Source of the DNA: Corbicula japonica
Lineage: Eukaryota > Mollusca > Bivalvia > Venerida > Cyrenidae
Direction of reading: 5' to 3'
Length of the DNA stretch: 64,000 nt
Assembly: GCA_038501625.1 (NCBI GenBank)
Contig: JAZAYU010000019.1
Location: 704,501 to 768,500, forward strand
Positions 26,101-32,975 of the stretch are shown one piece after another (the first letter of the stretch is position 1; each line of letters begins with the position of its first letter). The position numbers and the translations under genes are program-made. A model generated the notes under the pieces. It searched no databases and was not told the DNA's origin. It saw only the letters and a list, made by a program, of their open reading frames with translations.

Positions 26101-28067
26101 ATCAAGTTCAAACCATTTGGGATTTTTAACAGATGTAAACAATGCTAATTTAATGTTTATTTTCGCTGCTGCAGGAAAAGTTTCCGGGTGAGGTAATTTA
26201 AGTCACCAGGTGAGTTTTACCAGCTCCCAGCTCAATTCTACACCACTGATTTGGTAACTCACCTTTTTCAGAGAGGCGATGGTAGCCTGATCTTCCTGAG
26301 ATAGTTTGAGCGCTGTCGACACCTTGGCCGAGTTGGCAACAATTTCGGCGTTGAGTTCTCGACATTTTTGCATCAAACGTTTCTCGCTTTCATGGGATTT
26401 CTTCAAAGCTTTATGCAGTTTTTCATACTCCACTCTAAATCTTTCCAAGCTCCTGTCTCCCATCAACTCGCTCAGTACCTGAAATGAATCAAATCAAATT
26501 GCAAAAATATTAATGAAGGATTTAGGAAATTACACGAACTTTGGTGGATTTAAAGGTATTTTAAAATTGTTAACAGCTAGTATGCATTTCATTTGCGGCA
26601 ATACTGCAGAAAACAGTAAAGCTGCTTTTATTTTCATTGTTTACTAACAAATACATGTATCTATTTAGGATTTACATCCTTTACTCCATTGGATATGGCT
26701 ATAATCCCATGGGCAAACAGTGAGGATCCAGATCAGTTAGCACATCATTGCCATCTGATCAGGATGTACACTGTTAGCTTTCAGATTCATTTGGTAATTT
26801 CTTACCAAGTAATGAACAGTGTAGATCCAGACCAGATGGCACAGATGGGCAGTATGATCTGGATCTACACTGATCACTCATATGATAAGGCATAGCCATG
26901 GATATACATATCCATAATGCATATCAATATGTGTGTTATTCCAGAAAAATTCATAATTTGGAACTCAGTCCAGCCACAGGGTTTTGGAAATTTTAAGTTT
27001 GTGACTTACATCCTGAAAGTCTTTCTCTAAGGCCTCAAAAGCACTGTCTTCAATGGAAGGCTTCTCTTTCCCTCCTTCCTCCTTTTTCTGAAATGTAAAA
27101 TAACCATTTTTAGACTATAGTATTGCAATGTCACAGAGTTCACAAAACCATAGGAACATCTGAATGACAAACATTAACAGCTGTCAAATGATGTTCACAG
27201 GTAAATAAACAACAATTTAAAAACTTTTATTATTGAACATTCTTTCATAAATTCATGAACTTTGATCTTTATTAACAATTTAAAAAAAAATTAGTTACAG
27301 TTAATGAAGTCATTTGCGCACCTTACGGTTCAGATGGTCGTAACAACAGGAGAAGTGGATATGTAGCCTACCCTTTTCTTATATACATGTATGTAGACGA
27401 TGTAAAATTTGTGCCTGATATAGTGCTGCATGACTACCCTTCTCACAGGTACTAACAGGGACACATCTAGTTTAGCGGACCCCAACCCTTCTCACAGGTA
27501 CTAAGAGGGACACATCTATTTTAGTGGACCCCAACATCATAAAAAAATTTCGAGAGAATTGCTTGTGAGAAAATTTGTGTAATTCCTGTGTCAAACAATT
27601 TCAGGGAACACAAATAGTTAAGCAGACCCTAACACTAAGTATTTTTTGAGAAAATTCATTGGAGTCCTAGTTGTGTGTCAAACAATTTAAATTATAGTGA
27701 GTTAAATGGGGGCTATCGCCACCACAGCCCCGCCTTTCTCACTAAAAAGCGCTGGGCTTTTGTGTTTTAACTACAATTTTGATGGTGTATTTTTACTTAT
27801 TTTGCTAGAATGGAATAATATCAGTGACTTAACCCCATTTTTACAAGGAAAAAGGGTGTATTAGTAAGGGCTGGCGGGGATGGGGCGGCTGGTCAAGCGC
27901 CAGTGGTCCATCATTCACGAAAGAATTTCGACAATCGTTGTTTTCCAAAACCAAATTCAATAAAAACTAAACATATCGAATGAGTTTTGCCAGATAGAAT
28001 AAACAATTACCAAAACAATGGTAAATAACTGCAGATTATAGGAAAAAGCAATACTTACGTCCGTCAT
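11065..28067 (-). CDS. cfap58: CFAP58 (cilia- and flagella-associated protein 58), complete, 17 coding exons
   Basis: The spliced reading frame of 17 exons gives 879 residues plus stop (human CFAP58 is about 870), and all 16 introns are GT-AG with matching phases. The product is almost entirely charged, heptad-type coiled coil with no membrane segment or signal peptide. I identify it by long recognisable family blocks: EKRLMQKCRELNAEIV, KLHEQSKKNLEQEIQNYK, QQQNLYEAVRSDRNLYSK, ERDILGTQLVRRNDELALLY, NIHRWRKLE, LARQPGPE and the C-terminal GPRFTGGGF. The family is axonemal: it is needed to build the sperm flagellum and motile cilia, and loss causes malformed flagella in mammals. The start is the only ATG in a short first exon (Met-Thr-Asp) followed by a consensus GTAAGT donor. 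Introns run from about 360 to 1,790 bp and are rich in MITEs. No lesion is visible, so the gene is probably functional. Exon bounds are by eye and not checked against transcripts; untranslated exons cannot be seen. Confidence 0.96.
11398..11571. mobile_element. Intronic palindromic MITE (GATCCAGATCAG family), partial
   Basis: It carries the CTGATCAGGATTTGCACTG and CTGATCTGGATCTAAACTG modules and ends TATGGAGGAAAGGCTTAA. It is in CFAP58 intron 16. Confidence 0.75.
11635..11803. mobile_element. Intronic palindromic MITE, diverged
   Basis: It has CTGATCTAGATCTACACTTG and CAGTGTAGATCCTGATCAGA modules and lies in CFAP58 intron 16, next to the copy at 11398. Confidence 0.65.
11856..11989 (-). CDS. 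cfap58: CFAP58 coding exon 16
   Basis: It encodes residues 797-840 and two bases of the next codon: SELNMYESQVNEYKYEIER and a basic stretch KKKYFMQKKKEQ. The acceptor is TTACAG and the donor GTAGGT (phase 2). Confidence 0.94.
12398..12622 (-). CDS. cfap58: CFAP58 coding exon 15
   Basis: It encodes residues 722-796: IQKIHTLQKRLIAKTEEVVE, EKEKLYLELKHILARQPGPE and a further helix. The acceptor is TAACAG and the donor GTTTGT. A transposon-like repeat ends only 40 bp upstream of this acceptor. Confidence 0.95.
12663..12908. mobile_element. Short element with TATGCCCCC / GGGGGCAT ends
   Basis: It starts TATGCCCCCAC, then has CGTCCGTCCGTCC, CAACTCCTCCTAAACTACC and GTTATGGCCCTT. It ends TGGGGGCATCAGTGTATG with GATACATTCTAATT. 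The ends and order match the 2.25-kb element at 59823. It sits in CFAP58 intron 14, 40 bp from the exon 15 acceptor. Confidence 0.75.
12953..13160. mobile_element. Intronic palindromic MITE
   Basis: The left end TTAACCCTTTCCTCCAT is intact. CTGATCAGGATCTGCATTG and CTGATCTGGATCTACACTA modules follow. CFAP58 intron 14. Confidence 0.75.
13186..13269. repeat. Fragment of the intronic MITE family
   Basis: Two CAGTGTAGATCC / CATTGTAGATCC modules remain without complete ends. CFAP58 intron 14. Confidence 0.5.
13270..13444. mobile_element. MITE with TACTGTGGTATCAT ends and TTTCGCG core
   Basis: TACTGTTGTATCATTTAATT at the left is mirrored by ATGATACCACAGTA at the right, with several AATTTCGCG / CGCGAAAATT motifs inside. 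A single end of the same kind (ATGATACCACAGTA) occurs near 16272. Confidence 0.7.
13456..13570. repeat. Fragment of the intronic MITE family
   Basis: It starts AAAGGGTTAA and keeps CAAACAGTGTAAACCC and TTGATCTGGGTCGA modules. CFAP58 intron 14. Confidence 0.5.
13890..14147. mobile_element. Intronic palindromic MITE, diverged
   Basis: All four internal modules are recognisable (CAGTGTAGATCTAGATCAAC to GATCGACACTG) but both ends are worn. CFAP58 intron 14. Confidence 0.65.
14239..14350 (-). CDS. cfap58: CFAP58 coding exon 14
   Basis: It completes codon 684 and encodes up to residue 721, including RERTRCKALEEELENP and NIHRWRKLE. The acceptor is TTGTAG and the donor GTAGTG; it ends in phase 0. 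Confidence 0.94.
14954..15177 (-). CDS. cfap58: CFAP58 coding exon 13
   Basis: It encodes residues 610-683 and two bases of the next codon. It holds the most diagnostic blocks of the protein: ERDILGTQLVRRNDELALLY, QYNQRLEDIRVLKLEIKKLR and REKGIL. The acceptor is TTACAG and the donor GTATGT (phase 2). Confidence 0.96.
15523..15690. mobile_element. Intronic palindromic MITE, diverged and truncated
   Basis: It has CAGATCTGGATCTACACTG and CAGTGTGGATCCTAA modules in CFAP58 intron 12; the right half is missing. Confidence 0.6.
16328..16437 (-). CDS. cfap58: CFAP58 coding exon 12
   Basis: It completes codon 573 and encodes up to residue 609, including EAEERKLLKIISEADAERVR and QKKELDR. The acceptor is TTTCAG and the donor GTATGT; it ends in phase 0. 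Confidence 0.94.
16492..16635. mobile_element. Near-perfect palindromic hairpin MITE
   Basis: The left arm GTCCAAGATCATAAAACTA is mirrored by TAGTTTTATGATCTTGGAC, meeting at a tip GGCGAC-AG-GTCGCC near 16561. Arms are about 70 bp. The same palindrome family lies at 54429-54592 and as a left arm at 50586-50680. CFAP58 intron 11. Confidence 0.9.
17205..17332. repeat. 31-bp tandem repeat with E-box and CCAAT motifs, four units
   Basis: The unit TCACATGACC...TTAACCAATCATTT occurs four times in CFAP58 intron 11. One unit has the perfect E-box CACGTG, the others CACATG; each has a CCAAT. Confidence 0.85.
17379..17556 (-). CDS. cfap58: CFAP58 coding exon 11
   Basis: It encodes residues 514-572 and one base of the next codon: MKRKLKIMNHQIDQLKEEIQ followed by AKEAALVKEHLEHQRVEKEK. 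The acceptor is ATATAG and the donor GTCAGT (phase 1). Confidence 0.95.
17694..17935. mobile_element. Intronic palindromic MITE, full length
   Basis: It has inverted ends TTAACCCTTTCCTCCAT and GAGGAAAGGGTTAA. Inside, modules A, B, B' and A' mirror each other (CAGTGTAGATCCAGATCAG against CTGATCTGGATCTACGCTG). It is 242 bp with no ORF, in CFAP58 intron 10. Confidence 0.9.
18260..18421 (-). CDS. cfap58: CFAP58 coding exon 10
   Basis: It encodes residues 460-513, with VREMQIFDFKKKIAESE and QQQNLYEAVRSDRNLYSK, near-invariant in the family. The acceptor is TTCTAG and the donor GTACCA; both ends are phase 0. Confidence 0.95.
19231..19505 (-). CDS. cfap58: CFAP58 coding exon 9
   Basis: This is the largest coding exon, residues 368-459. 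It carries some of the best conserved blocks: EASKKQAEADKK, KLHEQSKKNLEQEIQNYK and EAQKQRKIIYQLEKERDRY. The acceptor is CAAAG and the donor GTAAAA. The acceptor site was set by the phase 1 join; an AG two bases further in would break the frame. Confidence 0.95.
19600..19660. repeat. Fragment of the intronic MITE family
   Basis: A single TGTAGATCCAGATCAGCC module lies directly before the copy at 19661. CFAP58 intron 8. Confidence 0.5.
19661..19888. mobile_element. Intronic palindromic MITE
   Basis: It starts TTAACCATGG and ends AAAGGGTTAA, with all internal modules present. CFAP58 intron 8. Confidence 0.8.
19962..20208. mobile_element. Intronic palindromic MITE, full length
   Basis: It has perfect 17-bp inverted ends TTAACCCTTTCCTCCAT / ATGGAGGAAAGGGTTAA and the full set of internal modules. 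It is 247 bp, in CFAP58 intron 8. The two ORFs overlapping it are readings of the repeat. Confidence 0.92.
20310..20469 (-). CDS. cfap58: CFAP58 coding exon 8
   Basis: It encodes residues 315-367 and the first base of codon 368. It includes LNKTRETIQRKLRQVEDNKA and the family block QIVGLER. The acceptor is TTACAG and the donor GTACGT (phase 1). Confidence 0.94.
20735..21083. mobile_element. Diverged MITE with TACTGT...TTTTACA ends
   Basis: It starts TACTGTTGAACTGGTTCTAT and ends AAATTAAAGCGTTTTACA, with ATATTCGCGAATAG inside. It is related to the elements at 49824 and 53669. CFAP58 intron 7. Confidence 0.55.
21460..21597 (-). CDS. cfap58: CFAP58 coding exon 7
   Basis: It encodes residues 269-314, coiled coil starting ILNERALKDGEILNARFTKL and ending RVAELK. 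The acceptor is TTTTAG and the donor GTGTGT; both ends are phase 0. Confidence 0.93.
21868..22014. mobile_element. Right half of an intronic palindromic MITE
   Basis: GCAGATCCTGATCAC and CTGATCTGGATCTACAC modules are present; the left half is missing. CFAP58 intron 6. Confidence 0.7.
22076..22982. mobile_element. 0.9-kb element with ACAGTCCACA inverted ends
   Basis: ACAGTCCACATTCGTT at the left is mirrored by AACTAGTGTGGACTGT at the right. Next to each end, a block with GGACCGTA...AATTCGAGATA lies in direct, not inverted, orientation (about 22108 and 22913). No transposase; the 78-residue ORF inside shows no similarity I know. CFAP58 intron 6. Confidence 0.65.
23388..23582 (-). CDS. cfap58: CFAP58 coding exon 6
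   Basis: It encodes residues 204-268, LNQDIQMRNNEAQREARKRD and then a coiled coil ending LEHQLKEQR. The acceptor is TTCTAG and the donor GTAGGT; both ends are phase 0. Confidence 0.94.
23821..24062. mobile_element. Intronic palindromic MITE, near full length
   Basis: It has CCCTTTCCTCCAT at the left, ATGGAGGAAAAGGGTTAA at the right, and all modules between. CFAP58 intron 5. Confidence 0.88.
24571..24796. mobile_element. Intronic palindromic MITE, diverged
   Basis: It has CAGTGTAGATCCAGATCAGC and GCTGATCTGGATCTTC modules and worn ends. It ends 12 bp before CFAP58 exon 5's donor-side boundary (intron 5). Confidence 0.75.
24808..24964 (-). CDS. cfap58: CFAP58 coding exon 5
   Basis: It completes codon 151 and encodes up to residue 203: NELLKIKEDLTKERDENLQE and a Gln/Glu-rich coiled coil. 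The acceptor is TTTCAG, the donor GTTTGT, ending in phase 0. Confidence 0.94.
24990..25085. repeat. Fragment of the intronic MITE family
   Basis: It has CAGTGAAGATCCAGATAAC and a trailing AACCCTTTAATACAT in CFAP58 intron 4. Confidence 0.5.
25327..25475 (-). CDS. cfap58: CFAP58 coding exon 4
   Basis: It encodes residues 102-150 and two bases of codon 151, starting EIEKAWKMVDAAHEKE and continuing to the conserved LVEQGAGLTM. The acceptor is ACTAG; the donor GTATAA is weak but fixed by the phase 2 join to exon 5. Confidence 0.93.
26263..26478 (-). CDS. cfap58: CFAP58 coding exon 3
   Basis: It encodes residues 30-101, with the strongly conserved blocks ERFRVEYEKLH and EKRLMQKCRELNAEIV and the run LKLSQEDQATIASLKK. 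The acceptor is TTTCAG, the donor GTGAGT, and both ends are phase 0. Confidence 0.95.
26676..26906. mobile_element. Intronic palindromic MITE, diverged
   Basis: The internal modules are clear (GAGGATCCAGATCAG to CTGATCTGGATCTACAC-type); the ends TTTACTCCAT and CCATGGATAT are worn. CFAP58 intron 2. Confidence 0.78.
27010..27087 (-). CDS. cfap58: CFAP58 coding exon 2
   Basis: It encodes residues 4-29: a Lys/Glu/Gly-rich stretch, then SIEDSAFEALEKDFQD, the family's N-terminal start. The acceptor is TTTCAG and the donor GTAAGT; both ends are phase 0. Confidence 0.92.
27433..27535. repeat. 48-bp tandem duplication
   Basis: CCCTTCTCACAGGTACTAA and the following GGGACACATCTA...GGACCCCAAC occur twice in a row in CFAP58 intron 1. 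Confidence 0.85.
28059..28067 (-). CDS. cfap58: CFAP58 coding exon 1
   Basis: This nine-base coding exon encodes Met-Thr-Asp (residues 1-3) and runs straight into a perfect GTAAGT donor at 28058-28053. A very short first coding part is consistent with most of this exon being 5' UTR upstream of 28067. The join to exon 2 is in phase 0. Confidence 0.8.
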
Positions 28068-28137
28068 TTTGCTAAAATATGATTAAAATCTAGAGAAATA
28101 AAGATAATTCATGCGGTGGACCAATTATTGACACTCC

Positions 28138-28152
28138 GTTTCCCTTAGCGAC
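28138..28152. promoter_or_regulatory. Candidate RFX X-box in the CFAP58 promoter
   Basis: GTTTCC, spacer CTT, AGCGAC fits the two half-sites of the ciliary X-box (RYYNYY then RRNRAC) with a 3-bp spacer. It lies 71 bp upstream of the CFAP58 ATG, the position expected for RFX control of ciliary genes. A degenerate 12-base match can arise by chance, so confidence is moderate. Confidence 0.4.
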
Positions 28153-28567
28153 AATGGGAGGTAATTGTGGTAATTTTGTTATCTCCCTTGGGTACACGGT
28201 ACTTCCGTCCATATTGAACCAAATTCACATAAACTACCAAAATTAAACACCGCTTATTATTGTTCGTTTGTGTAACAATATTTTTTTAGAGATTTTTTTC
28301 AATATATAGGAAGGACTTAAGCTTAATTTCATTGAAATTTTTATTTAAATTCGGTTGTTTCGTTTAAGATAAACATCATCTTTCCTTTGTATAGCTTTTG
28401 TCCTACATGATATTTACAAGATATGCTACATGATATTATAGCATTCACTTTGGCAGTAATATATACATAAGACGATTTGCTTATAATTTTAAGATTCTCA
28501 ACAATACTTATTTAGGTTTTTATACCTTATATTGTTATAATGTATTGTTAAATATATACCGACAAAA

Positions 28568-28819
28568 ATGAAAATTTTATATATATATACTTTTTTAGTT
28601 TTGTTGTTTTGCTGTGCTTTTCTGTACTCTACTGCGTCATACATGTGTATGACCCGCCTGTTTGCAGGAAACATGTACACGTATCTTAAAATAATATCCC
28701 ACAATGATGACCAAAACGACTTGATCCATACTGAGACATGGAAGCGTGACAGATCCAAGGAATTTAATACTGATATATATGAGGTTTGGAGAACATTACA
28801 CAACATCCAATCTGAATAA
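28568..28819 (+). CDS. Hypothetical small secreted-type ORF, 83 residues
   Basis: I do not recognise this ORF. It starts with ATG in an A-rich context, and residues 1-24 look like a signal peptide: Lys-2, a hydrophobic core LVLLFCCAFL, then small residues STAS. The rest is hydrophilic with a basic KRDRSK stretch. It stands divergently from CFAP58, starting 500 bp from its ATG. An ORF of this length is not rare by chance in 64 kb, and no splice sites or homology support it. Confidence 0.22.
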   Translation: MKILYIYTFLVLLFCCAFLYSTASYMCMTRLFAGNMYTYLKIISHNDDQNDLIHTETWKRDRSKEFNTDIYEVWRTLHNIQSE

Positions 28820-28945
28820 ATCATTTACCAAAAACCGCTACGCTATCAGAATCTGACGACGAATCACTTCAAAGGGCTTTGATGAAAAACCACCCGAACC
28901 AATCAGATTGTCGCCTACTCGCAAAAGTACACGTTGATCGCCAAA

Positions 28946-29065
28946 ATGGCCGAGGCGTTCCGAACGTTGTATTTATGTTTACATAGTGTTTTAAACATGT
29001 TAAGAGTTGACAATTCGTCTAAGACATATTTTACTAATTATAAGTGTGTTTTGTGTAGTGTTTAA
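28946..29065 (+). other. Possible first exon or micro-ORF, 39 residues
   Basis: An ATG in a good context (CCAAAATGGCC) opens MAEAFRTLYLCLHSVL and ends at a TAA. This is a typical style for a first exon, and a GTTAAG that could serve as donor lies at about codon 18, but no continuation was found. Weak candidate. Confidence 0.15.
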
Positions 29066-29519
29066 TTCATTTCCACTCTAAAGGCATCTGCAAATTATGT
29101 TGCAATGCTTACCGAAAACTTTATGTGAGATTGTACATTTTTCCCTCAAAACTAGTAATTTCCGAAAAAGAAATAAAAGAAAACATCTTCTTAAACACAC
29201 TACACAGCATCTTACTCAAAACTAGTATTTCTTCAAAGTATCTATGTGTCACCATTTCAAGAGAATTGAATTGGTCATAACATATAAACACTGCACCTGC
29301 AAAAGCTAAAGCTAATGACACTTCGTTTCATAAAAGAAATGTCAAAACCTTCAATCCCAGGGTAAAGTAAACTGCATATAATACCCATACCCGTCTCAAG
29401 GTTGATTAATACTTATATCGTATAACTGTACCGTATTTCGCAATCAAGTAAGCTTATATGACTCCCTTTTGATTTTAATTTCTGAGGGTTTTTTTCCGTT
29501 GGCCTTTAGTATGTGAACT

Positions 29520-29650
29520 TTTCATCCCCAGTGTGGCTATCAAGACAAAAAATGAAATAGGCATTTACCAGGAATAGCAACAACCAGAATAACAGCCTCC
29601 CCACGCAGCCAAAAAAGTAGAGGCAAAAAATGCCAAAGGGGATTTAAACC
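29520..29650 (-). repeat. Dispersed repeat with GGCTGCGTGGGGAGGCTG core
   Basis: On the minus strand it carries GGCTGCGTGGGGAGGCTG followed by TTATTCTGG. Related copies lie at 36355-36505, 41690-41790 and 58480-58645, and a short trace at 2735-2775. Confidence 0.6.
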
Positions 29651-29858
29651 ACGTTCTAGGGGTTCGTCTTTTTTATTGTTTTATGAAGCTGCTGAAACCA
29701 CTACAGAAGGTAACGCATGTCTTTTTTTATTTATTATTGACGGAAAAAGTTATTCTTTATTTCTTTCTGTCACTGTTCCCTTTTAATTTGAAAATCTGAC
29801 ATATTGTGTTTGAATAACAGTGTCCGAAGAATTTCAAATAATTGTAACCTTTCCATGA

Positions 29859-30046
29859 CTGTAATACAGTTAACCCTTCCTTAGCAGCCACCTGCGAATA
29901 ACAATCACCTGTATTAAACAGCCAGTTTGAATAGGACCTAAACTGACATTTTGTTCTTATTTTCACCTATTTTAACTTCCACTTGTATTAAGCAGCCATA
30001 ATTTGTCTCTCCATTGGGTGGCTGCTTAAGACAGGTTTGGCTGTAA
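29859..30046. mobile_element. MITE with AAGCAGCCACC inverted ends
   Basis: The left end TTACAG-like...TTAGCAGCCACC is mirrored by GGTGGCTGCTTAAGACAGG...GGCTGTAAT. It is about 190 bp with no ORF. Confidence 0.6.
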
Positions 30047-32634
30047 TATGTAAAATTAAATGAGGCCGCACCGTAAAGTGTAACACTGTGTTAAGTATAG
30101 TAGATATAAAACTCGTCATCAAATGGTAGGTGAAGGACTCAACACAAACTAATTTATTGGCCCTTCTTTTCATCCTTTTGCTTGCCTTAAGGTCATCCTT
30201 AAATCTGGAACAACAGATACTGTCACATTATTCCAATTTGGATTTTAAATATATTTTATATAGTTTGGAAAATGATTTTTTGTCAGCACGAAGAAAAAGT
30301 TCGTCTTATAAGACCTGTGGTTCTATTTCCTTCCTTGATTTGTCCACTTATATGCTTCCGAATATGCGTCAAAAGTAACACCTTAATCTTTTTCAAATTG
30401 ATGAAGGATCTTTGAAAGCGACTGAACACGACAAACTTGAAAATAGTACAAGCTCAGTTTGTTTCAGCCTGTTCATGAGCAGTAAGGGAAATGCATAGCC
30501 GAGTTTAGCACCTATGCAGAAAATGTTTGCAACCAAAATCAAATGTTTTCAACTATCCGCAGCATAATATATGTGTAAACACTATGGTTATAAAAGCATT
30601 TGCATGCCCCGTTATAACCTCTAGCGTTAAGGTGTTTGTCGTGCCACCGTTTTACAGCTTTTACACGGAATGGGACCGGATACCGGATATAACAGCGCTT
30701 TTGAGTCAAAACAATGTTTTAAATAGTTACCAGAGGTAAGAAAAATTCGATTTCTCAGCTCTCATGACACAAATCCGACCTGGATTTGATTTTGAGTTTC
30801 CCTTAATAAATGCCTGATATCATAAAAGTACAAGTATCAACCACAAAATCAAGATTTGTTCAACTATCTGTAAAAGTTCACCACTGCTCACGGGAGAAAT
30901 GGATGCCCAAGTACCGAAAATCTAGTTTCATTATTAGTTTCGTCCAAAAATAAAAATTCTGAATCGACAGTTTTCTTATAATCCTCTTCATGTACTCACA
31001 TTCAATTTTTTAGCAAGATCGACCAAAAATTGAGTTCTACAGCGGCACAAAATGCATGCGCCAAGTGTACTTGGTATACAAAACCTTTGCTCAAAAGTGT
31101 ACTGGGTATAATGAGAAACTGTTCTGAGTATACAGTATAAAATTGAGCAATAAAATTGATAAAATGCCATCATTACCTTAATTATCATTATAATCATAAT
31201 CATTGTCGTCACCATAATCATACATGTAAGCATCATTTGTCCGGTCCAATACCGTGTATACAGGTAATCAAAGTAGTTCTACTGCAGCCAAGGTTGTCAT
31301 TAGTGAAGCAGACATTTGGTCCGTTGGTCCGTCCGGCCGTCCATTCGGTCGTTCCTTTTTTAATGTATGGACGAACAAACGGTTGCAATCAAGAACAATG
31401 CTGTCATAAATTAAAATTATACCAGGTAAATTATATGTTTTATTGACGTTTTCGTATAAAACATTTATTTATAAGACATAAAGCATATGCCGGTAATTGT
31501 TATAATGCATACAGTCGAGTTCAGATAGTTCGAGTTCATTAACGTTATGCTCGGAGATTTATTATGTTTTTTAAAGAGTAAGTGACCAATCATCAGTTAT
31601 AACATGCCTGACTATCCCTTATATCAATTTATATTGCTATCCTACTTTTCTAGACATTTCAGCGGAACAGGTATAGTCTCATTGTGGTAATTAAGTTCAA
31701 TGACGTCTTTGTCCTTCTGTTCTTCGTGATTTTCTTTTGATATGAATGCTTAGTGCTTTAGAATAAGGAGAAATTGTAAATAGATAGTTTATTAACCGTG
31801 TGATCAATATAGAATTCTCTGGTATAAACAAAGTACAAAAATATATCGTTTATTTCACCGACTTATATAGAAAATCGTCCGACTTTATGAACAATTTGAA
31901 TATGGGAAACCAATCTGTGGGGAACACGTTCGCTGATTAATTCTTTGCCTACATAAAGGTTGCTTACAAGTGAACACTTTATAGCTAATGGGACATGATT
32001 CACATTTAATGATTTAAAAAAAAGCAACAAACCGGTAGACACCGCAACAGAAAATAATGGTATATGTTTAAAGTACCTTAGTTCTAAATCATGAGTTTTT
32101 TTAATAATATGACAGAGCTTTTGTCAATACATGGAATTAAACCCGTACCGTACCGTACGGCGACAGCACCTAGCCATTGTTTATTTCTGGTCAAGCGCCG
32201 CATCAACAAAGACTATTGCAAAATTTAACAACGCGTAGCAGTTAAGCGTGTCATTCATCGCAAAATCATAACCTAAATGGCCCCAAAACGAAAAAGGTTT
32301 ATTTGCACTATTGTGTTTTATCACGGTGTTACAATCGCAAGCAAAATCGTGTGCATAAATAATTGCATTCAGCTTTTGTGACGGTTTCTGTGAGGCAAGC
32401 GTTTCAACCAATTGCAGATCGGTAATTGTGAATCAGCAGTAAGTGTGGATTCCAGAGCTGGAATTCTTTTCAAAGGATAAACTGGGACTTATAACTGATG
32501 AAAAGAGACACTCAAAGCTAGACGATATGGCTGGTTAGCCTATTGGCCATGTCCCATTCAAAGGTTATAGTTCGTCGATGTTCAGTTCAAACGCTATTCA
32601 TTGCGACTTAATATTAAGCATTTTCACTCGTTAT
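30047..32634. other. Intergenic, nothing recognised
   Basis: Only short unsupported frames. A GTCCGTTGGTCCGTCC run at 31319-31350 and a short SINE-middle fragment (GCACCTAGCCATTG) at about 32165 suggest worn elements. Confidence 0.55.
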
Positions 32635-32975
32635 ATTGAAATATTTCTTCACTCGTTCTACTGAAATATTTCTTCACTCGTTCTAATGAAATCATTAGAT
32701 CAGGATATAAGGAGTAGAGAGAGGGATGGAGAAGGAAAGATTGGAAGGACAAAATGGAAATGAAGAAATCAGGCGTGGAAAAGAGTGGGATGGTAGCGGA
32801 AACGAGTGAGATGGTGAGGGAAAAAGAGTGAGATAGTCGGGCGAATAGAGTGGGACGTAGGGGATGAGTGTGGGGTGGTAGGTGGAAAAAAGTGGGATGA
32901 AGTAAATATAATATGGAAGGAAAAGATGGAAGTGAAGAACCCAAAAGGGGAAAAGGAGCGTAGAAGTGGAAGTTA
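32635..32975. repeat. Purine-rich low-complexity tract
   Basis: After two copies of ATATTTCTTCACTCGTTCTA, about 270 bp are almost all purine on the plus strand, with a loose 20-30-bp unit AGAGTGGGATGG. The Ser/Phe/Leu-rich minus-strand ORF here is a by-product. Confidence 0.75.

Noticed and set aside
11182..28059. Two separate coiled-coil genes instead of one
   Set aside because: All 17 exons follow CFAP58 order from N- to C-terminus without overlap or gap, and every phase matches, so one gene explains them.
32624..32944. Ser/Pro/Leu/Phe-rich ORF of 106 residues
   Set aside because: Complement of the purine-rich tract; low-complexity translation.
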